The notes under the pieces: model-generated
What the model saw: only the letters and a program-made list of their open reading frames with translations
What the model was told of the DNA's origin: nothing
Databases searched by the model: none
Source of the DNA: JAGLOK01 sp963676355
GTDB lineage: Bacteria > Bacillota > Clostridia > Christensenellales > UMGS416
Direction: 5' to 3'
DNA length: 64,000 nt
NCBI GenBank assembly: GCA_963676355.1
Contig: OY781093.1
Coordinates: 1,550,001-1,614,000, forward strand
In this document: in pieces, positions 33,595-42,212 of the stretch
Numbering within the stretch: position 1 is the first letter of the stretch
Layout of the letters: every line of letters starts with the position of its first letter
Position numbers and translations under genes: made by a program

Positions 33595-34884
33595 ATGAAA
33601 GTTTATTTTAAAAGAATACCTGTTGTTTTATTATTAGTCTTAATAATTGTAAGCGGATGTCAAAAAACTCCTGATAGAGAGGTCGTGGTTGACAAACGGA
33701 ACTTGATGGAAAAAATTGAAGTAAAGGCAGATAGTAAAGAGTATGATATTCCTTCTTCATGGCAAGAAATATTATCTATGAAGGGAAATGAAGGAGTAAT
33801 TGAAATAAATGCCTCTATAAATACGCCTAATGTTAGCAAATACCCTATATATAAAACAAAACAGTCTTTGTTTGACACTGAAAATATTGAGGAATTGGTA
33901 GAATATTTTACTAGTGGAGAAATAATTATAAAAGACGATGGACCTACAAAGGAAGAATTGGAGCATGCACTTATTTTAGCAAAGAAAAGTGAAGACGAGG
34001 AAATAATTGCTGGGCTTGAGGAACAAATTGAAGCTTTGCCAGACGATATGGCAGAAGAAGAAATTACAAACTGGGATTCTAAAAGTAGCCTAAGTGGATA
34101 TTTTTTTGATTCAGATGGAATTAAAACTCTAATAGATGCAAGAAAAGATACCTTTTCATATAGTAATGGATTCATTATGTCTAACAGTATTTTTGAAATG
34201 AATGATATTAATTTAAGTACTGAAGTTTTGCTGCCAGTAGAAGATGCAGTAAGTATTGCACAGAATATGCTACATGACATTGGTATAGATTATATGATCA
34301 ACGCAAGTTTTGAGACAGCTTATCAATATTCTTCTATGTATGAAGTTTTCATCAATGATAGTGATGAATACCTATCTAAAGGTTACCTGATTAAATTTGC
34401 TCGTATTATTGACGGTATAGAAGGTATTATTAACGATTCTTGCATATACAATACAAGTGAAGAGATTAATTATAAAGCTCCAATGTATCCTGAAGAAATT
34501 CAAGTTTATGTTAATGAATTAGGAGAAATTAAATATTTTTTATGGAAGTATCCTTTAGAAATAGGAGAAAAATTAAATGATAATGTAGAGTTACTCTCGT
34601 TTAAAGACATCAAAAAAAGAATTCGTGACATGTTGATTTTTAGATGTTCATATGATGAAAACGCTGTTCAAGTAACTAATGTTGATATGAAGATGACGGT
34701 AATTAGTGCTGAGAATGAGTTGTCAGAGGCTATATATGTGCCTGCATGGTTTGTTAATTATACTGTAACACGTGAAGATATGGACGAAGAATTTCGTGAG
34801 CAGGAATATACAGTGGTACTAAATGCAATTGATGGAGGAAGAATTATTGAGTTTCCTATTGAAGCGAGTGATATACAAGAATAA
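33595..34884 (+). CDS. DUF6034-like lipoprotein 1
   Basis: A 429-residue lipoprotein: signal peptide VLLLVLIIVSGC with the lipid-bearing Cys followed by QKTPDREVVV, the CxxTPE/D-x-x-VV start that all members of this series share. The body is acidic with a predicted alpha/beta fold. Near the C-terminus it has IYVPAWFVNYTV, then VVLNAIDGGRIIEF, the series hallmark (Y-x-P-A/V-W then NAIDG). Related genes are at 36335, 39027, 40620, 43156 and 45322. The family resembles what I recall as DUF6034. GGAGGAAAT precedes ATG 33595. It is the last gene of cassette 1. Function unknown; it is shorter than its relatives. Confidence 0.8.
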   Translation: MKVYFKRIPVVLLLVLIIVSGCQKTPDREVVVDKRNLMEKIEVKADSKEYDIPSSWQEILSMKGNEGVIEINASINTPNVSKYPIYKTKQSLFDTENIEELVEYFTSGEIIIKDDGPTKEELEHALILAKKSEDEEIIAGLEEQIEALPDDMAEEEITNWDSKSSLSGYFFDSDGIKTLIDARKDTFSYSNGFIMSNSIFEMNDINLSTEVLLPVEDAVSIAQNMLHDIGIDYMINASFETAYQYSSMYEVFINDSDEYLSKGYLIKFARIIDGIEGIINDSCIYNTSEEINYKAPMYPEEIQVYVNELGEIKYFLWKYPLEIGEKLNDNVELLSFKDIKKRIRDMLIFRCSYDENAVQVTNVDMKMTVISAENELSEAIYVPAWFVNYTVTREDMDEEFREQEYTVVLNAIDGGRIIEFPIEASDIQE

Positions 34885-34970
34885 GTTATAAAGAGGAATT
34901 GTTTATGACTAACAATTGGTCGATTGTTATGATATCAATAACATAATAGTAAGTAAAAAAATATAACTTG

Positions 34971-35060
34971 TAGTATATTAAATGAAAACAAAGAGATGCA
35001 ATACATTATACACTCAATATAAAACACCAACGGGCACAATTAAAATAGACATAAAAATGG
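34971..35060 (+). pseudogene. Decayed copy of the permease start region
   Basis: TAGTATATTAAATGAAAACA and the following 70 bases align with 38151-38237, the upstream region and first codons of the ABC permease gene (shared blocks TAGTATA-TAAATGA, AAAGAGAT, GCACAAT-AA, GACATAAAA). No reading frame is kept. The remaining gap 34885-35239 holds only AT-rich sequence, and AAACCTGT twice near 35178-35192. Confidence 0.55.
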
Positions 35061-35239
35061 AAGTATTAATTAAAAATATATTAAATCGATGAAAAGCATA
35101 TAAAAAGATGGCGTTGATTGGAGTTTTTATGACAATATCGTCTTTTATTTTGTAAATTTTAAAAAAATTTGAAAAACCTGTCACAAAACCTGTTGCTGAG
35201 TTGTATATATTAGTACAAACTATTTTATGTGAGGTATTA

Positions 35240-35649
35240 ATGATGTCAAAAAAATAACTGTATTACTTATGTCGATTATTCTAGCTCTTTCTTTTGCGGG
35301 AAATGCTCTTGCGGTAAAGAGTGAACTGGAGTTAAACGCTTCCTATGATGTTGGATTGAGATTTACGTATATAAGTTATACGAATACGTCTATTTCTATC
35401 AATAGTTCCGGAAAAGCTTCTTGTACAGCAAAGCTAAGTGCAAGTTCGAACGTAGACAGGGTATATATATCCGGATATCTTCAACGCTATGATAATGGCT
35501 GGACAAAAACAAGTTACAGTTCATCCTGTAACTTGTTAAGCTCACATTATGTAACATCAGGATATCAATACCGTTACATTGTTTATTACTATGCTTATGA
35601 CGGTTCAAATTCAGAATCCACGTCAGGGTCGCGTACTGCTTCATATTGA
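35240..35649 (+). CDS. Small secreted protein, DUF6147-like, copy 2 (possible frameshift)
   Basis: A paralog of 32504-32932 (DVGLRFTYISY, SINSSGKAS, YYYAYDGSNSEST). The well-placed start (GAGG at 35231-35234, ATG 35240 or 35243) reads only MMSKK before TAA, because the A-run at 35248-35254 has seven bases. With eight A the frame would read MSKKITVLLMSIILALSFAGNALA, a proper signal peptide joined to the rest. As written, translation must start at ATG 35269, giving 126 residues with a short MSIILALSFAGNALA leader and no good ribosome binding site. The run may vary in the population, allow slippage, or be a sequencing error. Confidence 0.7.
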
Positions 35650-35718
35650 TTATAGCCGACTAAACCGAAGTAACGCCTGTATGGGCTTACTATAAAGTGC
35701 TTAATGAAAGGCAGTTGA

Positions 35719-35834
35719 TGCCTAGTGAAAGTATAAAAAGTCCTTACAATAACATAAGGTTGGTTCCCTAACGCCCTAGGTCGGGCGTGTGCTGGTTACT
35801 GTAAGGACAGAGATATTATAGCATAAATCGGCCT
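35719..35834 (+). ncRNA. Conserved leader RNA candidate, copy 2
   Basis: The second copy of the element at 32996-33113. TCCTTACA (35741-35748) pairs with TGTAAGGA (35800-35807), and ACGCCC-TAGGTC-GGGCGT forms a perfect hairpin at 35771-35788. Conservation runs from TGCCTAGTGAAAGTATA to CATAAATCGGCCT, while the sequence between CATAAGGTT and CCCTAA differs slightly. It ends about 27 bases before the start of the next secreted protein, as in copy 1. Confidence 0.6.
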
Positions 35835-35861
35835 AAATATTAATTTTATAGGAGATTTAAA

Positions 35862-36239
35862 ATGTTAAAAATTAAAAGAAATAAGAAACTTATGATTCCT
35901 GTGATTGCTATAATGCTTTTGGTTGTTATGGCGGGGAGTGCGCTAGCTGGATACTCAAGTGTAAAGGTAGATAGTGGTTATGGCACATTATATGGTAGAT
36001 ACTCTAATTTTTCCCAGGGCGATGTGGACCGTGTTACATGGAGTAGCGTTAAATCAACAAGTACATATATTACTGCATACTTGTATTACGATGGAGCTAA
36101 TAGAGATGGATTACGTGTATATAACAATGGGGTTCCTACCACTAGAGAATCTTATCTTGATGATGATGAACGGGCAAAAGCGTGTCTTGAAGCAATTTGG
36201 GGAGGTAATCATATAGCTTATCATACAGCAAGTAATTAA
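35862..36239 (+). CDS. Secreted protein with conserved signal peptide, type B
   Basis: A 125-residue protein behind ATAGGAGATTT. Its signal peptide KLMIPVIAIMLLVVMAGSALA is nearly that of 33145-33534, but the mature part (GYSSVKVDSGYGTLYGRYSN, then VTWSSVKSTSTYITAYLYYD, ending GNHIAYHTASN) shows no similarity to it. The mature protein has no cysteine and should be beta-rich. It lies at the same place in cassette 2: after the DUF6147-like gene and leader RNA, before a strong hairpin and a lipoprotein. Function unknown. Confidence 0.7.
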   Translation: MLKIKRNKKLMIPVIAIMLLVVMAGSALAGYSSVKVDSGYGTLYGRYSNFSQGDVDRVTWSSVKSTSTYITAYLYYDGANRDGLRVYNNGVPTTRESYLDDDERAKACLEAIWGGNHIAYHTASN

Positions 36240-36252
36240 TATTTGATGACAA

Positions 36253-36291
36253 CATATGATTTGAGCTGAATATTACAGCTCAAATCATATG
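36253..36291 (+). terminator. Long perfect hairpin after secreted protein type B
   Basis: CATATGATTTGAGCTG (36253-36268) and CAGCTCAAATCATATG (36276-36291) form a perfect 16-bp stem with a seven-base loop. It is followed by AAAAAGTAA rather than T, so it may protect mRNA or act as a terminator in the other direction. It occupies the same place as the hairpin at 33543. Confidence 0.65.
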
Positions 36292-36334
36292 AAAAAGTAA
36301 ATAAGTATAAAAGATTTAAATAGGATGGTACACG

Positions 36335-38005
36335 ATGAATACTAACATGGATAAAAAAATAGTGAAAATAATTCTAATAAATTGCTTAATAATTATAATT
36401 TGCTTATCAGGGTGTATGAAGACACCTGAAGATAGTATAGTTACAGGACATAGTGCTAAAAAATTCCAGAAGGCGATATTACAGAAAGCTACAGAAGATG
36501 TAATAGAAAATTGTCCATCTGAATATTTTGATAGATTTATTTCAAAAGACAATAAGGTACGAATTAACATTGAAGCAACGATAGTATTGCCAGAAATGCA
36601 TAAAGTACCAGTAATAAAAATTAACCCAGACTCAATTTCTGATGAAAAAATAAAATGGGCAATAAATAAATTTATGGAAGGTGATGAAGGTTATTACCCT
36701 ACAATGACTATGACAAAATCAGAAATCGAATCATGGATTTTAAGATTACAATCAGAAATAGCAAATGTAGAAAATGGAGTTGAAATCCTTGAACCAGATG
36801 AAATAGAGCAAGCAAAAAGTAATTTGTTAACTAACATTAATACTTATAAAGAGATGTTAATAAATGCTCCAGATGAAATTGTAAAATATCAAACTAATTT
36901 AATGTTAAGACCATTTTCTTTTTATACTTCATACGATTCAAAGATAATAGATGAAGAATATAAAATGACGGAAGAACGATTAATTGAAAGGGCAAATAAT
37001 AAAGAAGAAAACTTATATTTAGTTAGTGATACTCTTTTATCAAATGGGAAATATGCAAGATTAACTATATTTAATGAATACCCTTTTTCGGTAGATCACA
37101 GTATTGAAAGTGTATTTGGAATGGAAAAATATCAGATTCAAGTATTATATTCAGATGTCCCATTTTCTTCAAACAAATACTATATTCTTGAAAGAGACCC
37201 TTTTGCAATGTTAACGTCTGTCGAAAGCTTAGATGCAAGATATCCTGATTTAGAAAAAACAAAACAAGAGGCTGTAGAGTTCGCTTTTGATAAATTATGT
37301 GATATTTGTGTAGGTGCTTATTATTTCGAGACAATAAGTGAACGATATGGTATGGAGAATTTGGATAAGTATATGAAGTATAAAAATGAAGTTGGAGATA
37401 ATGGAGTATCAAAGTATGAGTACTATGAGCAAATAGATGCTAAGAAAAAATTTTATATGATAACATTTAGACCTATATATTATGGTATACCATTATTAGA
37501 AGCAAACCAAAAATTTTGTGATGAAGAAGTATATAACAGTCAAATTCAATATGAGGAAATTGCAATTAGGGTAGCTCAAAATTCAATTGCAGAATTTAGG
37601 TGGACAAACCCCACAGATGTCTCTAATGTTATAAATGAAAATGTTAAGATTATTTCTTTTTCAGAAGCACTAGAGAGTGCGAAAAAATATATGGAAGTAA
37701 AATATAATTTATTAACTTTGCTTCCTATAAGCATAGATGATCCAGACTTTGAGGAGCTATCAAAAAAGTATACTGATGCGAATATTAATATAAAGGAGAT
37801 AAAATTTGGATTAGCAGGAATACCTGTATATGATAGTTCCGATGAGTACTTGCTTATACCAGTATGGAATTTTTATGGTTCGTATTGTGTTAATTCTAAT
37901 GAAGATGGATATAGTATATCATCAGAAACGGGAAGGTTACCTATTGTATCAGTTAATGCAATAGACGGTAGTATTATCCAACAAAGAGCGTCAAAAACAT
38001 ACTAA
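36335..38005 (+). CDS. DUF6034-like lipoprotein 2
   Basis: A 556-residue lipoprotein, the longest of the series. The signal ends in IIICLSGC with MKTPEDSIV after the Cys. A helical middle region (ESWILRLQSEIANVENG, about residues 130-190) is followed by domains shared with its relatives, including a WTNPTDVSNVINENVKIISF stretch and the C-terminal YLLIPVWNFYGSY, then VSVNAIDGSIIQQ. AGGATGG precedes ATG 36335. It completes cassette 2. A role as a secreted-effector partner or immunity lipoprotein is possible but unproven. Confidence 0.8.
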   Translation: MNTNMDKKIVKIILINCLIIIICLSGCMKTPEDSIVTGHSAKKFQKAILQKATEDVIENCPSEYFDRFISKDNKVRINIEATIVLPEMHKVPVIKINPDSISDEKIKWAINKFMEGDEGYYPTMTMTKSEIESWILRLQSEIANVENGVEILEPDEIEQAKSNLLTNINTYKEMLINAPDEIVKYQTNLMLRPFSFYTSYDSKIIDEEYKMTEERLIERANNKEENLYLVSDTLLSNGKYARLTIFNEYPFSVDHSIESVFGMEKYQIQVLYSDVPFSSNKYYILERDPFAMLTSVESLDARYPDLEKTKQEAVEFAFDKLCDICVGAYYFETISERYGMENLDKYMKYKNEVGDNGVSKYEYYEQIDAKKKFYMITFRPIYYGIPLLEANQKFCDEEVYNSQIQYEEIAIRVAQNSIAEFRWTNPTDVSNVINENVKIISFSEALESAKKYMEVKYNLLTLLPISIDDPDFEELSKKYTDANINIKEIKFGLAGIPVYDSSDEYLLIPVWNFYGSYCVNSNEDGYSISSETGRLPIVSVNAIDGSIIQQRASKTY

Positions 38006-38057
38006 ATATGGTGCTTAGAATGCAAATGATTATTGTTTATTTTGTTTTCAATAAAGC

Positions 38058-38099
38058 TACCTCACCATCAACGCAATCGACGGCTCACTGGGATATTGA
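38058..38099 (+). pseudogene. C-terminal relic of a DUF6034-like lipoprotein
   Basis: The frame reads YLTINAIDGSLGY and a stop. This matches the ends of lipoproteins 5 and 6 (MTINAIDGT...LGY and LTINAINGT...QGY). Nothing of the rest of the gene remains, and GC content is higher than in the surrounding bases. It shows that another lipoprotein gene once ended here. Confidence 0.65.
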
Positions 38100-38207
38100 T
38101 AATAAAACAGTAAAAATAAAATAATAATATTGTAATAAATAATTAATATATAGTATAATAAATGACAGTAAAGAGATAAAATGCATTAAACAATCTATGG
38201 AGCACTA

Positions 38208-38957
38208 GTGGACACAATAAAGACTGACATAAAACGGGCTATTTTTAGCCTGCCTTTCCTTGCTTCGGTTATCGTGATGATAGTCGCGATACTCTTCGGA
38301 GCGGGGAAGGATACCATATTCCCACAGAATGTGAAATTCGGACTTATGCCGTTTTATCACATGAATATTATTTTCACCGCGATGAGGTCGGATATCGTGC
38401 TGATTGTCGTGCCTATTGTTTGTACTTTGCCATATACATCAGCGTTTCTTGATGAATACACTAGCGGGTACATTAAGATATATATCATGAAAACTCACAA
38501 GGAAGATTATGTGCGAGGCAAAGTCATCGCATCGGCTATATCAGGCGGGCTTACCATGGCGGTGAGTATCTGCATCGTGACGATTCTTTTTGCGCTTATA
38601 TATAGACCAATGGAGATGGCAAGCGAAGAAGCCGTGTCTCCGATAATGTCACTTATAACAAAAACAACAGTATTCTTTTTAAGCGGTAGCTTGTGGGCGA
38701 GTGTAGGAACGCTGCTTGCTAACGTGTCACTCAGTAAATACATGGCGTATGCGTCGCCGTTTGTAATTTACTATGTATTGGTTATATTGGCGGAGCGGTA
38801 TTTCAGAGAGGTGTATGTAATAAACCCCAAAGAGTGGCTTTTGCAGGAGAATTTCTGGCCGGCAAGTGATTGGGGAGTGATGGTGCTTTTAATATTGCTT
38901 ATGATTCCTGTGATGCTTGTAAGCGGCAGTGTGATTAGACGAAAACTCGAGGGGTAG
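38208..38957 (+). CDS. ABC-2 type permease
   Basis: A 249-residue membrane protein with about six hydrophobic helices (at roughly 15-35, 55-80, 110-135, 150-170, 180-195 and 225-245), the size and topology of an ABC-2 permease subunit. GTG 38208 follows TATGGAGC. It carries TSAFLDEYTSGYIKIYIMKTH, like the cytoplasmic coupling loop of such permeases. No ATPase is adjacent; the nearest is at 44654-45295, with a second permease at 42213-43154, so the three may once have formed one operon before lipoprotein genes expanded between them. Substrate unknown. Confidence 0.8.
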   Translation: MDTIKTDIKRAIFSLPFLASVIVMIVAILFGAGKDTIFPQNVKFGLMPFYHMNIIFTAMRSDIVLIVVPIVCTLPYTSAFLDEYTSGYIKIYIMKTHKEDYVRGKVIASAISGGLTMAVSICIVTILFALIYRPMEMASEEAVSPIMSLITKTTVFFLSGSLWASVGTLLANVSLSKYMAYASPFVIYYVLVILAERYFREVYVINPKEWLLQENFWPASDWGVMVLLILLMIPVMLVSGSVIRRKLEG

Positions 38958-39026
38958 AAGTTAATTCGAAACAAGATGCTATAAGTGTAAATAAATTAAT
39001 AATAGTAATTAATATAGAGGAATTTT

Positions 39027-40592
39027 ATGAAAATAGTAAGGCAAAAAAGTAAATATAATTCTACAAAATCTACTGTAATATTTCTTGTAATTTTTTTTAT
39101 AACAGGATTTTTTACTGCATGCCAACACACGCCTGAAAAAGAAGTTGTTATACAAAAAGATAATTTTGAGAATCTAGTAGATAATACACCTGAAAGCATC
39201 TCTAAACAGGAAGAAAATATTGAAGCCATAATTGAACATATAACTTGGGTTGATGAGAGGCAAAAGATAACTAAAACACCTGAATTTGATGATATTACAC
39301 TTGATATGACAATATCAATAGATGCGATGGTGGATTTATCTCCAAAAACAGCTCCGGTATTTATTGTAAAGCCTGCTGAATATGATATGGAATTTATCAA
39401 GAATGCTACTCATTATTTTTTTGGAGATGATTATTATAATTCGGTACGAACAAAAAGTGACTGGTTAATGAAGCTTTTACCGTTGAAAAACAAGATTGAT
39501 ATTATTGGTGAAAGAACAAAATCTTTAGCTGAATATTATATTGATTATTGGAAGAACAAACATAATGAAGCTCCTGATAATAGTAAACAAGCGGAATTTG
39601 TTTTTAATGAAGGTTACTATAATATCTTTTGCATAAAAGGTTACCCTTACACAGGTGCGCTTTCTGAAATGTTTGTGCAAAATGGAGGTATGAGTAATAC
39701 TCTGTTTTATTATTATGTTGATGATATAAATAAATATTATGGTGAAACTAGATATGAATATAAGGATGGAGAGTCCGCAATTGGAATGACAACATCCTAT
39801 GAAGATGCTAAAAACCTTGCACAAGAAGCTGTTCAAAATATATATGGGGATAATATGGCGATTGTTCAGACAACTATGGCGATAAAAGGACAGCTGGATG
39901 AAGATTGGACTGATGTTATTCTGGCTGAACGAATAACTGGAGAAGATAAAAGTAAAGACCAAGGCTATATATTTTACTTTACTAAAACATATAATGATAT
40001 TCCTCAATTGTATGCACCAAAAGCGAGCAATAATGATAGTGCTGAATCGGAGCAGGGTGGATATGTTAATGAAAGAAGCTGGGATTATGAGTATAGTATG
40101 AAATGGCCCGCTGAATATGTAATGGTGACAGTTGATGATACTGGGATAGTTGAATTTTGGGGGTATTCGCCCACCGAAATTGAAGAAATGGTTAACAGCA
40201 ATGTAGAGATGTTAGAGTTTGGTGAGATACTTGATATTTTCAAGCAAAATATATATTACAATTCAGTGTGGACAAATTCTTTAACGGAGAAACTTGATAT
40301 AAATATTACAAATATTAAATTTGGGATGGTAAGAGTTCCTAAAAAAGATGATCCCAATATATTCTATATGGTTCCATCTTGGCAATTTATTGGCTCAAAA
40401 AGTGTAAGTACTTCATTGAGTTCTTATGGGAATTATGATGAAACAGGTAAAACATTTATGGTGCTAAATGCTATTGATGGTGGAATTATTGACACATCAT
40501 ATTATGAAAATAATAGACTTGAAGCATTAAATACATTGGGTGAGCAAGAATATGTTAACCAAATGGATTATATTGACCCACCGCCGAATTAA
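39027..40592 (+). CDS. DUF6034-like lipoprotein 3
   Basis: A 521-residue lipoprotein, AT-rich. The signal peptide ends in GFFTAC and QHTPEKEVVIQKDNFENLV follows. It has a central GYPYTGALSEMFVQNGG stretch and the usual C-terminal block FYMVPSWQFIGSK, then MVLNAIDGGIIDTSYYENN, and ends MDYIDPPPN. It is closest to the next gene (40620), with which it shares long strings of identical residues. Start ATG 39027 follows AGAGGAATTTT. The region spanning its last codons and the next gene's start is copied at 41985-42188. Confidence 0.8.
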   Translation: MKIVRQKSKYNSTKSTVIFLVIFFITGFFTACQHTPEKEVVIQKDNFENLVDNTPESISKQEENIEAIIEHITWVDERQKITKTPEFDDITLDMTISIDAMVDLSPKTAPVFIVKPAEYDMEFIKNATHYFFGDDYYNSVRTKSDWLMKLLPLKNKIDIIGERTKSLAEYYIDYWKNKHNEAPDNSKQAEFVFNEGYYNIFCIKGYPYTGALSEMFVQNGGMSNTLFYYYVDDINKYYGETRYEYKDGESAIGMTTSYEDAKNLAQEAVQNIYGDNMAIVQTTMAIKGQLDEDWTDVILAERITGEDKSKDQGYIFYFTKTYNDIPQLYAPKASNNDSAESEQGGYVNERSWDYEYSMKWPAEYVMVTVDDTGIVEFWGYSPTEIEEMVNSNVEMLEFGEILDIFKQNIYYNSVWTNSLTEKLDINITNIKFGMVRVPKKDDPNIFYMVPSWQFIGSKSVSTSLSSYGNYDETGKTFMVLNAIDGGIIDTSYYENNRLEALNTLGEQEYVNQMDYIDPPPN

Positions 40593-40619
40593 AGCAACTT
40601 TATATTATAGGAGTTTTAT

Positions 40620-41912
40620 ATGAAGAAAAAAATTAAGAAAGTTTATATATTGCTGTTAGTTATAGCGATAGTTTTTGCGGCATGCCAGCCAACACCGAAA
40701 GAAAATGCAGTAATCCAAAAAGGTAATTTTGAATATCTAGTAGAGAATACACCAAAGATAGAGGTTGAAAGTGATATTGATGAGGTTGATGAATTAATGA
40801 TTCATATAACATGGAAAGATGAAAAACAAAAATCAACAAAAACTGCTATAGGTAATATTGCGCTAGATACTACTATTTCTGTAGATGCTATGGTTGATAT
40901 AACAGAGAAAGTAGCATCTGTTTATTTAGTTGAACCAGTAGACTTTGAAATAGATTTTGTTAGGAATTCAATAGATTATTTTTTTAATGGGAAATACTAT
41001 AACGCAACACTCACAAAAGAAGATTGGTTACTTAAAATTTTACCTATGGAAAATATGTTACCAAATATTCAAAGAAAAACTTCCCAAACAGCAAAAGTAT
41101 TACTAGAAATTTGGAAGGATAGATATAATAATGCACCAGATATAAATCTTGAGGCTGATATAGTTTTTGATAAAGGAAATTATGAAATTTTATGTTTAAA
41201 AGGATACCCATATAAAAATTCCATTTCAGAATTATATTATAGGAATGGTGGTAAAAGTAATACTTTATTTTACTATTATGTAGATGATATTAATAAATAT
41301 TATTCTGAGACTCCATTTGAGTATGCGGACACTCCGGCTATCGGAATGCTAAAATCTCAGCAAGATTCAGAACAATTGGCAACTGATGCGGTAGAAAAAA
41401 TTTATGGGCAAGAATTTAAACTTGTTCAAACCACATTGGCAAATAAGGGGAATTTAGATGAAAATTGGCATCCGCAAGGTTCTACAAAGCTAGGAAAAGA
41501 AAACGTAGGAACAAGAGAGCAATGCTATGTTTATTATTTTACCAGATTATATAATGGTATTCCACAAATCTATGCTCCCGAGGCTAGCAATCTTGATGAT
41601 AGAGATAGTGGAGAGGGTGGGGACGAAGCGTATGAACAATTGTCAATAGAGATTAACGAAATTATATTTGGGATGATAAGAGTACCTAAAAAGGATAATC
41701 CGGAATTGTATTATATGGTTCCAGCATGGCAATTTATTGGAGATAAATATACTTATTCTTCAACAGATACTGATTTAGAGTCAAATGAAACCGGAAAGAC
41801 GTTTTTAGTACTAAATGCCTTAGATGGTAGTATAGTAGACACAAGCTACTATGAGAATAAAAGAGTTGAGACGCTTAAATACATAGGAGAACAAGAGCTT
41901 GTAAATAAATAA
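40620..41912 (+). CDS. DUF6034-like lipoprotein 4 with internal deletion
   Basis: A 430-residue lipoprotein (signal end VIAIVFAAC, then QPTPKENAVIQKGNFEYLV) that is a recent paralog of 39027-40592. Compared with it, about 75-80 residues are missing in frame between PQIYAPEASN and the INEIIFGMIRVPKKDNP block, removing the part that in the relative holds VTVDDTGIVEFWG and EFGEILDIFKQN. Both flanks are intact and the C-terminal YYMVPAWQFIGDK and LVLNALDGSIVDTSYYENK are kept. It may still be functional. TATAGGAGTTTT precedes ATG 40620. Confidence 0.78.
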   Translation: MKKKIKKVYILLLVIAIVFAACQPTPKENAVIQKGNFEYLVENTPKIEVESDIDEVDELMIHITWKDEKQKSTKTAIGNIALDTTISVDAMVDITEKVASVYLVEPVDFEIDFVRNSIDYFFNGKYYNATLTKEDWLLKILPMENMLPNIQRKTSQTAKVLLEIWKDRYNNAPDINLEADIVFDKGNYEILCLKGYPYKNSISELYYRNGGKSNTLFYYYVDDINKYYSETPFEYADTPAIGMLKSQQDSEQLATDAVEKIYGQEFKLVQTTLANKGNLDENWHPQGSTKLGKENVGTREQCYVYYFTRLYNGIPQIYAPEASNLDDRDSGEGGDEAYEQLSIEINEIIFGMIRVPKKDNPELYYMVPAWQFIGDKYTYSSTDTDLESNETGKTFLVLNALDGSIVDTSYYENKRVETLKYIGEQELVNK

Positions 41913-41984
41913 TATTGATGTAATTTTACCATAAAGAGTATATTAGTCGAACTAGGAGTAGCATATTAAGAAAAATAAATGGAC

Positions 41985-42188
41985 TGTATTGATCCACCGC
42001 TGAATTAAAACAACTTTATATTATAGGGATTTTATATGAAGAAAAGAATTGAGAAAGTTTATATATTGCTGTTAGTTATAGTGATAGTTTTGGCGGCATG
42101 CCAGCCAACACAGAAAGAAAATGCAGTAATCCAAAAAGATAATTTTGAAAATCAAATAAATAATACATCTGTACCAAGTACTGATTAA
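41985..42188 (+). pseudogene. Truncated lipoprotein gene copy
   Basis: Bases 41985-42170 repeat 40566-40765: the end of lipoprotein 3 (now MDCIDPPLN), the spacer, and the start of lipoprotein 4. The copied gene (ATG 42036) reads MKKRIEKVYILLLVIVIVLA and AACQPTQKENAVIQKDNFE, then leaves the family sequence and stops at 42188 after 50 residues. Signal peptide and lipid Cys are intact, so a tiny lipopeptide could be made, but it is most simply a broken duplication. Confidence 0.75.
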
Positions 42189-42212
42189 AAACTATTATTT
42201 ACAGAGGATTAA

